Source of the DNA: an uncultured Paracoccaceae bacterium | GTDB lineage: Bacteria > Pseudomonadota > Alphaproteobacteria > Rhodobacterales > Rhodobacteraceae | Reading direction: 5' to 3' | NCBI GenBank assembly: GCA_947489705.1 | Contig: CANLEQ010000006.1 | Coordinates: forward strand, 62,001-126,000 | Length of the DNA: 64,000 bases | Part shown: piece by piece, positions 43,972 through 53,244 of the stretch | Position numbering within the stretch: position 1 is the stretch's first letter | Layout of the letters: each line of letters opens with the position of its first letter | Program-made: the position numbers and the translations under genes | Notes under the pieces: generated by a model | Databases searched by the model: none | What the model was told of the DNA's origin: nothing | Seen by the model: only the letters and a program-made list of their open reading frames with translations

Positions 43972-44958
43972 ATGTTCAACGCACTCCTCGTCGAGAAGGA
44001 TTCCGACGGCCAGACCAGCGCATCGGTCAGGGAACTGGACGACGACAGCCTGCCCGAGGGCGATGTCACCGTCGCGGTGGAGCATACCACGCTCAACTAC
44101 AAGGACGGGCTCTGTCTCGGCTCGGGCGGCGGTCTGGTTCGGTCCTGGCCGCACGTTCCGGGAATCGATTTCGCGGGGACCGTGCTCTCTTCCCGGAGCG
44201 ATCGCTACACCGAGGGCGACAAGGTGGTCCTCACCGGCTGGCGCGTGGGCGAGGCGCGCTGGGGCGGCTACGCGCAGAAGGCACGGGTCAAATCCGAATG
44301 GCTGGTGCCTTTGCCGGACGGGCTCACCACCCGTCAGGCGATGGCGATCGGCACCGCCGGGCTGACCGCGATGCTGGGGGTGATCGCGCTCGAACGTCAT
44401 GGGCTCGAGCCCGGCCAGACGGTGCTGGTCACCGGCGCGTCGGGCGGGGTCGGATCGGTCGCCACGGCGATCCTTGGCAATCTCGGCTACGAGGTCGCGG
44501 CGGTCACCGGTCGCCCCGAAAGCGAGGATTACCTTCGAAGCCTCGGCGCATCCCGCATCGTGGCCCGGAGCGAGCTTGCCGAGACGGTCAAGAAGCCGCT
44601 CGAAAGCGAGCTCTGGAACGGCTGCATCGATGCGGTGGGCGGCCCGATGCTGGCGCGGGTCCTCGGCCAGATGTGCTATGGCGGCGCCGTCGCCGCGATC
44701 GGTCTGGCGGGCAGTGCCAGTCTTCCCGCCACGGTGATCCCGTTCCTGCTGCGCGGCGTGAACCTTCTGGGTATCGACAGCGTCCACCAGCCCTATGACA
44801 ATCGCCGTGCCGCCTGGGCCCGGCTTGCAAAGGACCTGCCGCTCGACCTGCTGGACCGGACGGTGCAGGACGCGACGCTCGGCGACCTTCCCGAGCTCGG
44901 CAAGCGCATCCTCGACGGCGATGTCCGCGGCCGGGTGGTGGTCGACGTGAACGCCTAG
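43972..44958 (+). CDS. zinc-independent MDR reductase, acrylyl-CoA reductase (AcuI/YhdH) family
   Basis: A 328-residue medium-chain dehydrogenase/reductase. The NADPH motif is TGASGGVGSVA near residue 155, with the family landmarks LNYKDGLCL, PHVPGIDFAGTV and the AcuI/YhdH-type tail IDSVHQPYDNR. AcuI reduces acryloyl-CoA to propionyl-CoA in DMSP breakdown and 3-hydroxypropionate assimilation. No DMSP lyase or CoA ligase is nearby; here the partner genes are CoA-transferases and a MaoC-like hydratase, so a similar short enoyl-CoA may be the substrate. AAGGAAA precedes the ATG. Confidence 0.88.
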   Translation: MFNALLVEKDSDGQTSASVRELDDDSLPEGDVTVAVEHTTLNYKDGLCLGSGGGLVRSWPHVPGIDFAGTVLSSRSDRYTEGDKVVLTGWRVGEARWGGYAQKARVKSEWLVPLPDGLTTRQAMAIGTAGLTAMLGVIALERHGLEPGQTVLVTGASGGVGSVATAILGNLGYEVAAVTGRPESEDYLRSLGASRIVARSELAETVKKPLESELWNGCIDAVGGPMLARVLGQMCYGGAVAAIGLAGSASLPATVIPFLLRGVNLLGIDSVHQPYDNRRAAWARLAKDLPLDLLDRTVQDATLGDLPELGKRILDGDVRGRVVVDVNA

Positions 44959-45083
44959 CGTCGCGCGATTCCCGGGCGGGGCGCTTGAACGAGCGCGCCA
45001 TCCGTGCGAAAGCCGGATCCGCGAGGACGACCTTTGCTGACGGAACCCGGCCGGGACGACCCGGACCCCTCTTCGAGGTCGCC

Positions 45084-45521
45084 ATGCGTTCCCCGCTCGA
45101 TCGAATTCGCCACGCCCTGAGCTTCGAGATCATCGCCCTGATTCTGGTCGTGCCGCTCGGGGCGCTGGTCTTCCACATGCCGATACACGATATCGGCATC
45201 GTCGGCGTGGCGAGTGCGAGCCTCGCCACGTTGTGGAACATCGCCTACAACTACGCCTTCGACGTCGCCTTGCGGCGCATGACGGGCACCACCGAGAAGA
45301 GACCCGGCACGCGGCTCGTGCATGCCGTCCTTTTCGAGATCGGCCTGCTGATCGTCCTGATGCCGTTCATCGCGTGGTATCTCGGCATTTCCCTCTGGCG
45401 GGCCTTCGTGATGGATGTCTCCTTCGCGCTCTTCTACGTGGTCTACGCGTTCGTCTTCAACTGGATCTACGACAGGGTCTTTCCGCTGCCCGAATGGACG
45501 GCGGCGCCGCCCTCGGGGTGA
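45084..45521 (+). CDS. PACE-family efflux protein
   Basis: A 145-residue membrane protein of four helices arranged as two bacterial transmembrane-pair domains. The PACE hallmarks are clear: the membrane glutamate in SFEIIALILVVPLG, and LWNIAYNYAFDVALRR, repeated in diverged form as HAVLFEIGLLIVL and FVFNWIYDRVFP. PACE proteins export cationic biocides such as chlorhexidine, and probably polyamines. The ATG at 45084 has GAGG ahead. It stands between the catabolic and iron clusters, with a palindrome just after it. Confidence 0.88.
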   Translation: MRSPLDRIRHALSFEIIALILVVPLGALVFHMPIHDIGIVGVASASLATLWNIAYNYAFDVALRRMTGTTEKRPGTRLVHAVLFEIGLLIVLMPFIAWYLGISLWRAFVMDVSFALFYVVYAFVFNWIYDRVFPLPEWTAAPPSG

Positions 45522-45545
45522 TGTCACCGCTGCCGACGGAGGATG

Positions 45546-45569
45546 AAATGTTTCGCGCGCGAAACATTT
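45546..45569. promoter_or_regulatory. 24-bp perfect palindrome ahead of the iron importer genes
   Basis: AAATGTTTCGCG is followed without a gap by its exact complement, giving a 24-bp perfect palindrome about 100 bp upstream of the ferric-iron ATPase gene and 24 bp after the PACE gene. It could be an operator for the iron genes. Alternatively the folded RNA arms plus the trailing TTTT could act as a weak terminator for the PACE gene. Its length makes chance unlikely. Confidence 0.5.
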
Positions 45570-45666
45570 TGCCGGGACGTCGCGCCTTCGGGAGTTCTTT
45601 ACGAATTTTATCGGGTTCTGTAATGTCGCCCGGCAAACGGCCCGGATCAGAGGGATCAGTGAACAC

Positions 45667-46701
45667 GTGGATATCGAGGCGCCGCTTCTCAGCGTTCGCG
45701 GGCTCGGCCGGCGCTTCGACGCGGCGGAGCTTCCGGCCGTGGCCGATCTCGACCTCGATCTGCGGTCGGGCGAGATCCTTGCGCTGGTCGGGCCGTCGGG
45801 CTGCGGCAAGACCACGACGCTGCGGCTGATCGCCGGGTTCATCCGGCCCGATGCGGGGGAGATCCGCCTCGCGGGCACGGATGTCACCGGCCTGCCGCCC
45901 GAGCGCCGGCGGATCGGTTTCGTGTTCCAGGACTACGCCCTCTTTCCGCATCTGAGCGTGGCGCAGAATGTCGGGTTCGGATTGCCCCGCCGGCCGCGTG
46001 CCGCGGCGGCGGCGCGGGTGGCCGACCTCCTGGCGAGCGTCGGGCTCGCGGAGCTTGCCGCGCGCATGCCGCACCAGCTTTCGGGCGGGCAGCAGCAACG
46101 CGTCGCGCTCGCCCGGGCGCTGGCGCCCGCGCCGGGACTGGTCCTGATGGACGAGCCCTTCTCCAATCTCGACGCCGCGCGCCGCGTGGAGACGCGGCAG
46201 GAGGTGCGCGGATTGCTGAAAGCCGCGGGTGCGGCGGCGATCGTCGTCACCCACGACCAGGAGGAGGCCCTGGCCCTGGCCGACCGGATCGCGGTGATGC
46301 AATCGGGCCGGATCCTGCAATGCGGCACGCCGCAGGAGGTCTATCGCGGGCCGGCGAGCGAGAACGTGGCCCGGTTTCTCGGCGGATCGAACGTGATCGA
46401 GGGGGAGGCCACCGGCGAGACGGCGATGACCCCCCTTGGGCCGCTCCGCATCGACCGGACCGCCTACGGGCGGGTGCGCCTGTCGATCCGGCCCGAGCAG
46501 ATCGTCCTGACCCCCGCCGGCACCGGGACGACGCAGGGCGAGATCCTGGGCCGGGAATTTCGCGGCCACGATCAGGTCTACTGGATCCAGGCCGAAGGGG
46601 CGAACCTCGTCGCCCTCACGCACGGTTCGGCCGATTACACGGCCGGAGGGCGCGTCGGCCTCTCGATGACGGAACCGGCGATCCTCCTCGCGGATGGTTG
46701 A
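45667..46701 (+). CDS. ferric-iron ABC importer ATPase (FbpC-like)
   Basis: A 344-residue ATPase. Walker A is GPSGCGKTT, the Q-loop FQDYALFPH, the signature LSGGQQQRVALARAL, and Walker B LVLMDEPFSNLD. A C-terminal TOBE domain (RPEQIVLTPAG) begins near residue 265. Alone it could be iron, sulfate or polyamine type; the iron call comes from the Fbp-type two-in-one permease and iron-binding protein beside it. The start is GTG at 45667. It overlaps the permease gene by 8 bp. Confidence 0.85.
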   Translation: MDIEAPLLSVRGLGRRFDAAELPAVADLDLDLRSGEILALVGPSGCGKTTTLRLIAGFIRPDAGEIRLAGTDVTGLPPERRRIGFVFQDYALFPHLSVAQNVGFGLPRRPRAAAAARVADLLASVGLAELAARMPHQLSGGQQQRVALARALAPAPGLVLMDEPFSNLDAARRVETRQEVRGLLKAAGAAAIVVTHDQEEALALADRIAVMQSGRILQCGTPQEVYRGPASENVARFLGGSNVIEGEATGETAMTPLGPLRIDRTAYGRVRLSIRPEQIVLTPAGTGTTQGEILGREFRGHDQVYWIQAEGANLVALTHGSADYTAGGRVGLSMTEPAILLADG

Positions 46702-48328
46702 TCGCGACACGTCCCTTCCGCAACGGGCGCTGGCGCTGTCGGTCGCCTTGCTCGTGGTGCTCGTCGGCCTGCCGATGGCGGCGACGACGCTGGCCGCGAT
46801 CACCGGCGACCTCTCGACGCTGAACCACCTCTGGGAGACCGTCCTGCCGCGCTATCTGCGCGTGACCGCGGTGCTGGTGGTCAGCGTCGCGGCGATCGCC
46901 GCCGTGATCGGCACCGCGACGGCGTGGCTCGTCAGCGCCTACGACTTTCGCGGGCGGCGGCTCGTCGAGGTGGCGCTGGTGCTGCCGCTGGCCTTTCCGG
47001 CCTATGTGCTCGCCTATGCCTATACCGACCTGCTGGACCATCCCGGCCCCGTGCAGACGGCGCTGCGCGCCGCGACGGGATGGGGGCCGCGCGATTACTG
47101 GTTCCCCGAGATCCGCTCCACGGGGGGCGCGATCTTCGTGCTCTCGGTCGTCCTCTATCCTTACGTCTATCTTCTGGCGCGCGCCGCCTTCGCGCGGCAG
47201 GGGGGCAGCACGTTCCTCGCCGCCCGCGGGCTCGGCCTCGGGCCCTGGGCCGCGTTCAGGCGCGTCTCGCTGCCCACGGCGCGGCCCGCGATCGCGGCGG
47301 GCACGCTGCTGGTGGGAATGGAGACGCTCGCCGATTTCGGCACCGTGTCGTATTTCGGGGTCCAGACCTTCGCCACCGGCATCTACCAGAGCTGGTTCAG
47401 CCTCGCCGACCGGTCAGGGGCGGCCCAGCTTGCCCTGGGGCTTCTGGCGATGACGCTGGCGCTCAACGCGCTGGAGCGCCGCTCCCGCCATGCCGGCCGC
47501 GATGTGGGCGAGCGGACCGGAGAGCCGCTGCCGCCCGTCCGGCTCACCGGATCACGTGGCGCGGCCGCCCTTTGCGCCTGCGCGCTGCCGGTCCTGCTGG
47601 GGGCGGTCATTCCCGCGCTGCATCTGGTGCGGATGGCCGGCGGGGCGGAGCAATCGCTCTTTTCCGAGCGGTATCTGGGATTTCTGGCCAATTCCCTGAC
47701 GCTGGCCTCGATCGCCGCGGGACTGACCCTGGCGGCCGCCATCTGTCTTGGCTATTACCGCAGGCTGGCCCCGAGCGCGCCGCGCCGCCGGGCCATCGAC
47801 ATCGCGCGGCTGGGCTATGCGGTGCCGGGGACGGTGATCGCGGTCGGACTGCTGGTGCCGTTCGCGGCGTTCGACAACGCCCTCGACGCGGCGATGCGGG
47901 CCTGGTTCGGGATCTCCACCGGGCTGCTCGTTACCGGGACGATCTGGCTGCTCGTCGCGGCCTATGTCATCCGCTTTCTCGCCGCCGCGATCGGCGCGTT
48001 CGAGACGGGCGAGATCCGCGTCACCGAGAATATCGACGCCGCCGCGCGAAGCCTGGGGCACGGGCCGCTCGGCGCCCTCTGGCACGTGCATCTGCCGCTG
48101 ATGGCGCCGGGTCTGGCGAGCGGTGCGCTCATCGTCTTCGTCGAGGTGATGAAGGAGCTTCCGGCGACCCTCATCATGCGGCCCTTCGACTTCGACACGC
48201 TGGCGGTGCAGGCGCACCGGCTCGCCGCGGACGAGCGTCTGGACGGGGCGGCGGTGCCGAGCCTCGCCATCGCCGCCCTGGGCGTGCTGCCGGTGATCCT
48301 GCTGATGGCGCGTCTGCGGCGGAGCTGA
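46694..48328 (+). CDS. ferric-iron ABC importer permease (FbpB-like, duplicated)
   Basis: A 544-residue inner-membrane protein of about 12 helices, made of two homologous permease halves. Both halves have a docking loop: AARGLGLGPWAAFRRVSLP near residue 175 and AARSLGHGPLGALWHVHLP near residue 450. This fused arrangement is characteristic of the FbpB/SfuB family for periplasmic Fe3+ uptake. LPATLIMRPFDFDTLA near the end is a family landmark. It is convergent with the iron-binding protein gene across a hairpin. Confidence 0.9.
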   Translation: MVDRDTSLPQRALALSVALLVVLVGLPMAATTLAAITGDLSTLNHLWETVLPRYLRVTAVLVVSVAAIAAVIGTATAWLVSAYDFRGRRLVEVALVLPLAFPAYVLAYAYTDLLDHPGPVQTALRAATGWGPRDYWFPEIRSTGGAIFVLSVVLYPYVYLLARAAFARQGGSTFLAARGLGLGPWAAFRRVSLPTARPAIAAGTLLVGMETLADFGTVSYFGVQTFATGIYQSWFSLADRSGAAQLALGLLAMTLALNALERRSRHAGRDVGERTGEPLPPVRLTGSRGAAALCACALPVLLGAVIPALHLVRMAGGAEQSLFSERYLGFLANSLTLASIAAGLTLAAAICLGYYRRLAPSAPRRRAIDIARLGYAVPGTVIAVGLLVPFAAFDNALDAAMRAWFGISTGLLVTGTIWLLVAAYVIRFLAAAIGAFETGEIRVTENIDAAARSLGHGPLGALWHVHLPLMAPGLASGALIVFVEVMKELPATLIMRPFDFDTLAVQAHRLAADERLDGAAVPSLAIAALGVLPVILLMARLRRS

Positions 48329-48331
48329 GCC

Positions 48332-48357
48332 GGGTCCGGACCGCGCGATCCGGACCC
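48332..48357. terminator. bidirectional stem-loop between convergent iron importer genes
   Basis: GGGTCCGGA and TCCGGACCC form a perfect 9-bp stem with an 8-base loop, 3 bp after the permease stop and 8 bp after the stop of the oppositely oriented binding-protein gene. There is only a short T run, so it may be a weak terminator or an mRNA-end stabiliser for both. Confidence 0.6.
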
Positions 48358-48365
48358 TTGCGGGA

Positions 48366-49382
48366 TCACTCCCAGCCTATCTCGTTGAAGATCCGCTGCG
48401 CCTGCGGGATGTTCTCGGCCACCGCCGACAGGCTCACGTCGTCGGGCCGGAAGAACCCCATCCGGGCGACCGCATCGGTGATCGCCACGCCGGAGACGGC
48501 CGGGTATTCGTTGTTCCCGCCGGAGAAATATTCCTGGGCGCTGTCCGACGAGAGGTATTCGAGGAACCGCACCGCGTTCTCGCGGTTCGGGGCATTGGCC
48601 GCCACGCCGCCGCCCGAGAGGTTCATGTGCGCGCCGGTGCTGCTCTGGTTGGGGAACACCCAGGCGATCGAGTCCTCAGGGTCCGGCAGGCCGTCGACAT
48701 CGGAGGCGAGCGCGCGCGCGAAGTAGTAGGTGTTCGCGACCGCGATGTCGCATTCGCCCGAGACCAGCCCGCGCAGCTGGTCGGTATCGCCGCCCTGGGG
48801 GCTGCGCGCGAGGTTGGCGACGACGCCTTCGGCCCATGACCGGGCCTCGTCCTCGCCCAGATGCTCGATCATGGCGGCCATCAGCGTCTGGTTGTAGACG
48901 TTGGTGGAGGAGCGGATGCAGATCATCCCCTCATAGGCCGGATCGGCCAGCGCCTCGTAGGTCAGCGGCGGGTTCTCGACGGTTTCGGGGTTGTAGAAGA
49001 TCACCCGGGACCGCTGCGAAAAGCCGAACCACTGGTTGCCGGCGTCCTGGAGATAGTCGGGGATGCGCCGCTCCAGCACGTCGCTGTCGACGGATTGAAG
49101 GATGCCGGCCGCCTTGGCCCGCTCGAGCCGCGACGTATCCACCGTCAGGAGCACGTCGGCGGGGGAGTTGCGGCCCTCGGCCTCCATGCGCGCGATCAGC
49201 TCGTCGGCATCGCCCTCGATGCGGTTGATGGTGATGCCGGTCTGATCCTCGAAGTCGGAATAGAGCCGCTCGTCGCTGTCGTAGTGGCGCGACGAGTAGA
49301 GGTTCAGCTCGCCCTGCTGGTCCTGAGCGATTGCGGGCGCGCAGGCGAGAAGCGCCGCGGCCAGGGTCGTGGATCTCTTCAT
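48366..49382 (-). CDS. periplasmic ferric-iron-binding protein (FbpA/FutA-like)
   Basis: A 338-residue family 1 iron-binding protein. A Sec signal peptide covers residues 1-19 (TTLAAALLACAPAIA-QD). The NLYSSRHYDSDERLY opening matches FutA/FbpA, in which this tyrosine/histidine region and the late ANTYYFARAL (adjacent tyrosines) bind Fe3+. GGAGGA precedes the ATG. It is transcribed toward the permease/ATPase pair rather than with it, so binding-protein level can be set separately. Two short palindromes lie in its promoter. Confidence 0.9.
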   Translation of the reverse strand: MKRSTTLAAALLACAPAIAQDQQGELNLYSSRHYDSDERLYSDFEDQTGITINRIEGDADELIARMEAEGRNSPADVLLTVDTSRLERAKAAGILQSVDSDVLERRIPDYLQDAGNQWFGFSQRSRVIFYNPETVENPPLTYEALADPAYEGMICIRSSTNVYNQTLMAAMIEHLGEDEARSWAEGVVANLARSPQGGDTDQLRGLVSGECDIAVANTYYFARALASDVDGLPDPEDSIAWVFPNQSSTGAHMNLSGGGVAANAPNRENAVRFLEYLSSDSAQEYFSGGNNEYPAVSGVAITDAVARMGFFRPDDVSLSAVAENIPQAQRIFNEIGWE

Positions 49383-49731
49383 CTTCGGGGTCCTCCGTAA
49401 ATTCCGACAAAATTTGTAGACTACAGGCAGGGCTGGTGTGCAAGCCCGTTCGCGGCCGTGACGGAACGCAGCACGAAACCCGCGGGCGATTCCGAAACGC
49501 GACGGGTCCGCCGGGCGCGGTGCGCTGTCCCGGCCATGTCACGCGTTCCGGGATCGATGCAAGTTTGGGCGTTTGCCCGAAAAGTCTCCGCGCAATTCAG
49601 CGAAGACATTTCCTGGCACGCGCACGAACGGGTTTGCGCCGTGACAGGCGTGCCAAGGCGCAATTCCGATAGCGGTGTCTGGGGAACGGAAGCCGCGACC
49701 GGTCCGCGCCCGCGCAAAACGGAGAGTGAAT
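49383..49731. other. divergent intergenic region between iron-binding and peptide-binding protein genes
   Basis: About 350 bp without a convincing gene. It contains the palindromes at 49407-49425 and a GGAG at 49721-49724 that serves the rightward gene. Frames that read through it belong to wrong-frame extensions of the flanking genes. Confidence 0.6.
49407..49425. promoter_or_regulatory. overlapping palindromes in the iron-binding protein promoter
   Basis: ACAAA-A-TTTGT (49407-49417) and TGTAG-A-CTACA (49415-49425) are two overlapping 11-bp palindromes, 25-43 bp upstream of the start. They fit a repressor site at the -10 region. Neither is an obvious RirA, Irr or Fur consensus, so the regulator is open. 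Confidence 0.4.
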
Positions 49732-51336
49732 TTGAAACATTTGAATCACGGCATTGCAGCATTGACGGTGACGGCCTTCGCGTCGCTGGCATGGGGCGCG
49801 GATGCGCAGGGCACCCTGCGGATCGGCATGACGGCGGCGGACATTCCGCTGACCACCGGTCAGACCGACCAGGGCGGCGAGGGGATGCGGTTCATCGGCT
49901 ACACGCTCTACGAGCCTCTGGTCTCGTGGGACCTTCTGTCGGCCGACAGGCCCTCGGAGCTCACCCCCGGCCTCGCGACCGAATGGTCGGTGAACGAGGA
50001 CGACCAGACAGTCTGGACCTTCCGGATCCGCGAGGGCGTGACCTTCCACGACGGCAGCCCCTTCACGGCGGAGACGGCGGTGTGGAATTTCGACAAGCTG
50101 CTCGACGAATCGTCGGAGCAATACGATTCGCGCCAATCCGCGCAGGGGCGATCGCGCATTCCGACAATCGAGAGCTATCGCGCCATCGACGACTACACCC
50201 TGGAGATCACCACGACCGAACCCGACGCCACGCTGCCCTACCAGCTGTCGTGGATCCTGATGTCGTCCCAGGCGCAATGGGAAGCGCTCGACCGCGATTG
50301 GGAGCGGTTCGCGCAGGAGCCGTCGGGCACCGGGCCGTGGCGGATGGAGGCCTTCGTTCCCCGCGAGCGCGCGGAGCTGGTCCCGTTCGAGGAATACTGG
50401 GATGCCGAGCGCGTGCCGCAGCTCGACAAGATGATCCTGATCCCGCTGCCCGAGCCCAACGCGCGGTCCGCCGCCCTTCTGTCGGGTCAGGTCGACTGGA
50501 TCGAGGCGCCCGCGCCCGACACCATACCGGCGATGGAGGGCAACGGCTTCGTCATCTCGTCGAACACCTATCCGCATAACTGGACCTGGCACCTGTCGCG
50601 GCTCGAAGGGTCGCCGTGGAACGACATCAACGTGCGCAAGGCGGCCAACCTCGCCATCGACCGCGAGGGGATGGGCGCGCTTCTGGGCGGGCTGATGGTG
50701 CCCGCCGAAGGGTTCCTGCCGCCTTCGTCGAACTGGTTCGGCGCGCCGGAATTCGAGGTCCGCTACGATCCCGAGGCGGCCAAGGAACTGCTGGCCGAGG
50801 CGGGCTACGGGCCCGACAACCGGCTGTCGGTCAAGGCGCTGATCTCGCCGTCGGGGTCGGGGCAGATGCTGCCGCTGCCGATGAACGAGTATATCCAGCA
50901 GAACCTGGCCGCGATCGGCATCGACGTGGAATTCTCGGTCGTCGAGTGGAACCAGATGATCAACCTCTGGCGCGCGGGCGCAGGGGATCCGGCCGTGGAA
51001 GGCGCGGAATCGATCAATTTCAGCTATTTCGTGCAGGACCCCTTCACCGGCCTCATCCGGCACCTGTCGTGCGACCTGATCGCGCCCGACGGCACCAATT
51101 GGGGCCATTACTGCGATCCGGAGATGCAGGCGCTCTTCGAGGAGATCCGGACGACCTTCGACCCCGAGGCGCAGAACGAGGTGCTGCGCCGGACCCACGA
51201 GAAATACGTGAACGACGCGCTGTTCCTGATGGTGACGCATGACGTGGCGCCACGCGCGCTCAGCCCGCGGGTCGAAGGCTACGTGCAGGCGCAGAACTGG
51301 TTCCAGAACTTCTCGTCGATCACCATGACCGAGTAG
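49732..51336 (+). CDS. periplasmic solute-binding protein, family 5 (DppA/OppA-like)
   Basis: A 534-residue binding protein with a Sec signal peptide (about residues 1-23, ending AWGADA). Family 5 features include WTFRIREGVTFHDGSPFTAE, GTGPWRMEAF and the tyrosine-rich C-terminal lobe. The start is taken as TTG at 49732: GGAG lies 7 bases upstream and the signal peptide begins there, whereas the GTG at 49726 is too close to that site. It heads a second Dpp-type importer whose operon ends with an amidase and a RidA-family gene, hinting that the ligand is an amide or peptide-like compound. Confidence 0.9.
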   Translation: MKHLNHGIAALTVTAFASLAWGADAQGTLRIGMTAADIPLTTGQTDQGGEGMRFIGYTLYEPLVSWDLLSADRPSELTPGLATEWSVNEDDQTVWTFRIREGVTFHDGSPFTAETAVWNFDKLLDESSEQYDSRQSAQGRSRIPTIESYRAIDDYTLEITTTEPDATLPYQLSWILMSSQAQWEALDRDWERFAQEPSGTGPWRMEAFVPRERAELVPFEEYWDAERVPQLDKMILIPLPEPNARSAALLSGQVDWIEAPAPDTIPAMEGNGFVISSNTYPHNWTWHLSRLEGSPWNDINVRKAANLAIDREGMGALLGGLMVPAEGFLPPSSNWFGAPEFEVRYDPEAAKELLAEAGYGPDNRLSVKALISPSGSGQMLPLPMNEYIQQNLAAIGIDVEFSVVEWNQMINLWRAGAGDPAVEGAESINFSYFVQDPFTGLIRHLSCDLIAPDGTNWGHYCDPEMQALFEEIRTTFDPEAQNEVLRRTHEKYVNDALFLMVTHDVAPRALSPRVEGYVQAQNWFQNFSSITMTE

Positions 51337-51348
51337 CGACGGATCGCA

Positions 51349-51375
51349 CCCCCGCCGCCGTTCGGGCGGCGGGGG
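51349..51375 (+). other. intercistronic stem-loop after the second peptide-binding protein gene
   Basis: CCCCCGCCGCC and GGCGGCGGGGG form a perfect 11-bp stem with a 5-base loop, 12 bp after the stop codon. It is the strongest of the binding-protein hairpins in this window and probably raises binding-protein mRNA relative to the permease part. Confidence 0.65.
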
Positions 51376-51404
51376 CTGGCCTGCTCCCGGAAGGACCCCG
51401 ACGC

Positions 51405-52358
51405 ATGTTCGTCTATTTCCTCAGACGCCTGATCCTGGTGCTGCCCGTGGCGTTCGGCGTCTCGGTCATCTGCTTCATGCTGGTGCAGATCGCCCCCGGC
51501 GATCCGCTGACCGCGATCATGCCGGTCGACGCGACGGCCGAGCAGCAGGCCGAGATGCGCGCGGCCTACGGGCTCGATAAGCCTTTGCCCGTCCAGTACG
51601 TCGTCTGGGTCGGCAACCTGATCCAGGGCGATATGGGCCGGTCGATCGCCACGGGCCGACCCGTGGCCGGAGAGGTGTTCGGCGCGGTGCAGAACTCGCT
51701 GCTGCTGGCCGTGACCGCGGCGCTGATCGCGTTTCCGATCGGTGTCCTGCTGGGGTTCGTCGCGGGCTATTTCCGCGACACGATCCTCGACCGGATCGTG
51801 ACCGCCATTTCGATCGCCGGCGTGTCGGTGCCGAATTACTGGCTCGGGATCGTGCTGGTCATCATCTTTTCGGTCAATCTGGGCTGGTTGCCGTCGATGG
51901 GGGCGGGGCCGGGGGGATCGCAGGACTGGTCGTGGGACTGGGTGCATGTGCGGCACCTGATCCTGCCGGCGGTGACGCTGGCCGTGGTGCCGATCGGCAT
52001 CGTCGCGCGGACCGTGCGCGCGCTGGCCGGCGACATCCTGTCGATGGATTTCGTCACCGCCCTCTATGCCAAGGGGATGAGCCGCGGCGACGTCCTGCGC
52101 CACGTGGCGCGCAACGCCGCGGCGACAGCACTATCGGTGATGGGGCTGCAGCTCGGCTACCTGCTCGGGGGGTCGATCCTGATCGAGACGGTCTTCAACT
52201 GGCCGGGCTCGGGGTACCTTCTGTCGAACGCCATCTTCCAGCGGGACCTGCCGCTCCTTCAGGGGACGATCCTGGTGCTGGCGCTCTTTTTCGTGGCGAT
52301 GAACCTCGTGGTGGACGTGGCGCAGGCCGCGATCGACCCGCGCATCCAGAGGAACTGA
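51405..52358 (+). CDS. ABC peptide-type importer permease (DppB-like)
   Basis: A 317-residue inner-membrane protein with about six helices. It opens FVYFLRRLILVLPVAFGVS, has the IAPGDPLTAI segment and ATPase-docking loop FVTALYAKGMSRGDVLRHV near residue 217, and ends AIDPRIQRN as DppB proteins do. Its stop is 1 bp before the next start. Channel partner of the following permease. Confidence 0.93.
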   Translation: MFVYFLRRLILVLPVAFGVSVICFMLVQIAPGDPLTAIMPVDATAEQQAEMRAAYGLDKPLPVQYVVWVGNLIQGDMGRSIATGRPVAGEVFGAVQNSLLLAVTAALIAFPIGVLLGFVAGYFRDTILDRIVTAISIAGVSVPNYWLGIVLVIIFSVNLGWLPSMGAGPGGSQDWSWDWVHVRHLILPAVTLAVVPIGIVARTVRALAGDILSMDFVTALYAKGMSRGDVLRHVARNAAATALSVMGLQLGYLLGGSILIETVFNWPGSGYLLSNAIFQRDLPLLQGTILVLALFFVAMNLVVDVAQAAIDPRIQRN

Positions 52359-52359
52359 C

Positions 52360-53244
52360 ATGGCGGTCGCGCAAACGGATGTCGCGGAAATTCCCGTCCA
52401 GAAGAGCGGCGGATACTGGTCGGGCGTGGCGCGGAGGCTGTCGCGCGATCCGGTGACGCTCGGCTGTGCCGCGATCCTCGTGGCCCTGATCGGATCGGCG
52501 GCCTTCGCGCCGTGGCTCGGGCTCGCGGATCCCTATACCGGCTCGATGGTGGCGCGGCTGAACCCGATCGGCAGCGAAGGGCATATCCTCGGCACCGACG
52601 AGCAGGGGCGCGACATGCTGGCCCGCCTAATCTATGGCGGGCGGCTCACGCTCTTCATCGGGCTGGTGCCGGTGATCCTGGCCTTTTTCATCGGCAGCTT
52701 CCTAGGGATCACGGCGGGCTATGTCGGCGGGCTGCTCAACACGATCATCATGCGCACGGTCGACGTGTTCTTCGCCTTTCCCTCGGTCCTGCTGGCGATC
52801 GCCATATCCGGGGCACTCGGGGCGGGGATCGTCAACAGCCTGGTGTCGCTGACGATCGTGTTCATCCCGCCGATCACCCGCGTGGCCGAGGCGGTCACGT
52901 CAGGGGTGCGGTCGCTCGATTACATCGACGCGGCGCGGGCCACGGGGGCGAGCGCACTGACCGTGATCCGGGTGCACGTGATCGGCAACGTCCTGTCGCC
53001 GATCTTCGTCTATGCCACGTCGCTGACCAGCGTGTGCATGATCCTGGCCGCCGGCCTGTCGTTCCTCGGCATCGGGGTGCGCCCGCCCGAGCCGGAATGG
53101 GGCCTGATGCTCAACACGCTGCGCTCGGCGATCTATGTCGATCCGTGGCTCGCGGCGCTTCCGGGCGTGATGATCTTCGTCACCTCGCTTTGTCTCAACC
53201 TTCTTAGCGACGGCGTAAGGAGTGCCATGAATGTCCGCGACTGA
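52360..53244 (+). CDS. ABC peptide-type importer permease (DppC-like)
   Basis: A 294-residue inner-membrane protein. The DppC hallmark is HILGTDEQGRDMLARLIYG near residue 75; the docking loop YIDAARATGASALTVIRVH and FLGIGVRPPEPEWG follow. Its last 14 bases overlap the ATPase gene, a longer overlap than elsewhere in these operons. Confidence 0.93.
   Translation: MAVAQTDVAEIPVQKSGGYWSGVARRLSRDPVTLGCAAILVALIGSAAFAPWLGLADPYTGSMVARLNPIGSEGHILGTDEQGRDMLARLIYGGRLTLFIGLVPVILAFFIGSFLGITAGYVGGLLNTIIMRTVDVFFAFPSVLLAIAISGALGAGIVNSLVSLTIVFIPPITRVAEAVTSGVRSLDYIDAARATGASALTVIRVHVIGNVLSPIFVYATSLTSVCMILAAGLSFLGIGVRPPEPEWGLMLNTLRSAIYVDPWLAALPGVMIFVTSLCLNLLSDGVRSAMNVRD

Noticed and set aside
45546-45569. parS partition site
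   Set aside because: TGTTTC...GAAACA resembles parS, but the centre is two bases longer than the 16-bp consensus and no parAB genes are present.
49458-50579. A 373-codon rightward frame upstream of and overlapping the second peptide-binding protein
   Set aside because: Wrong-frame shadow of the binding-protein gene; no signal peptide or motif. The real gene begins at the TTG at 49732.
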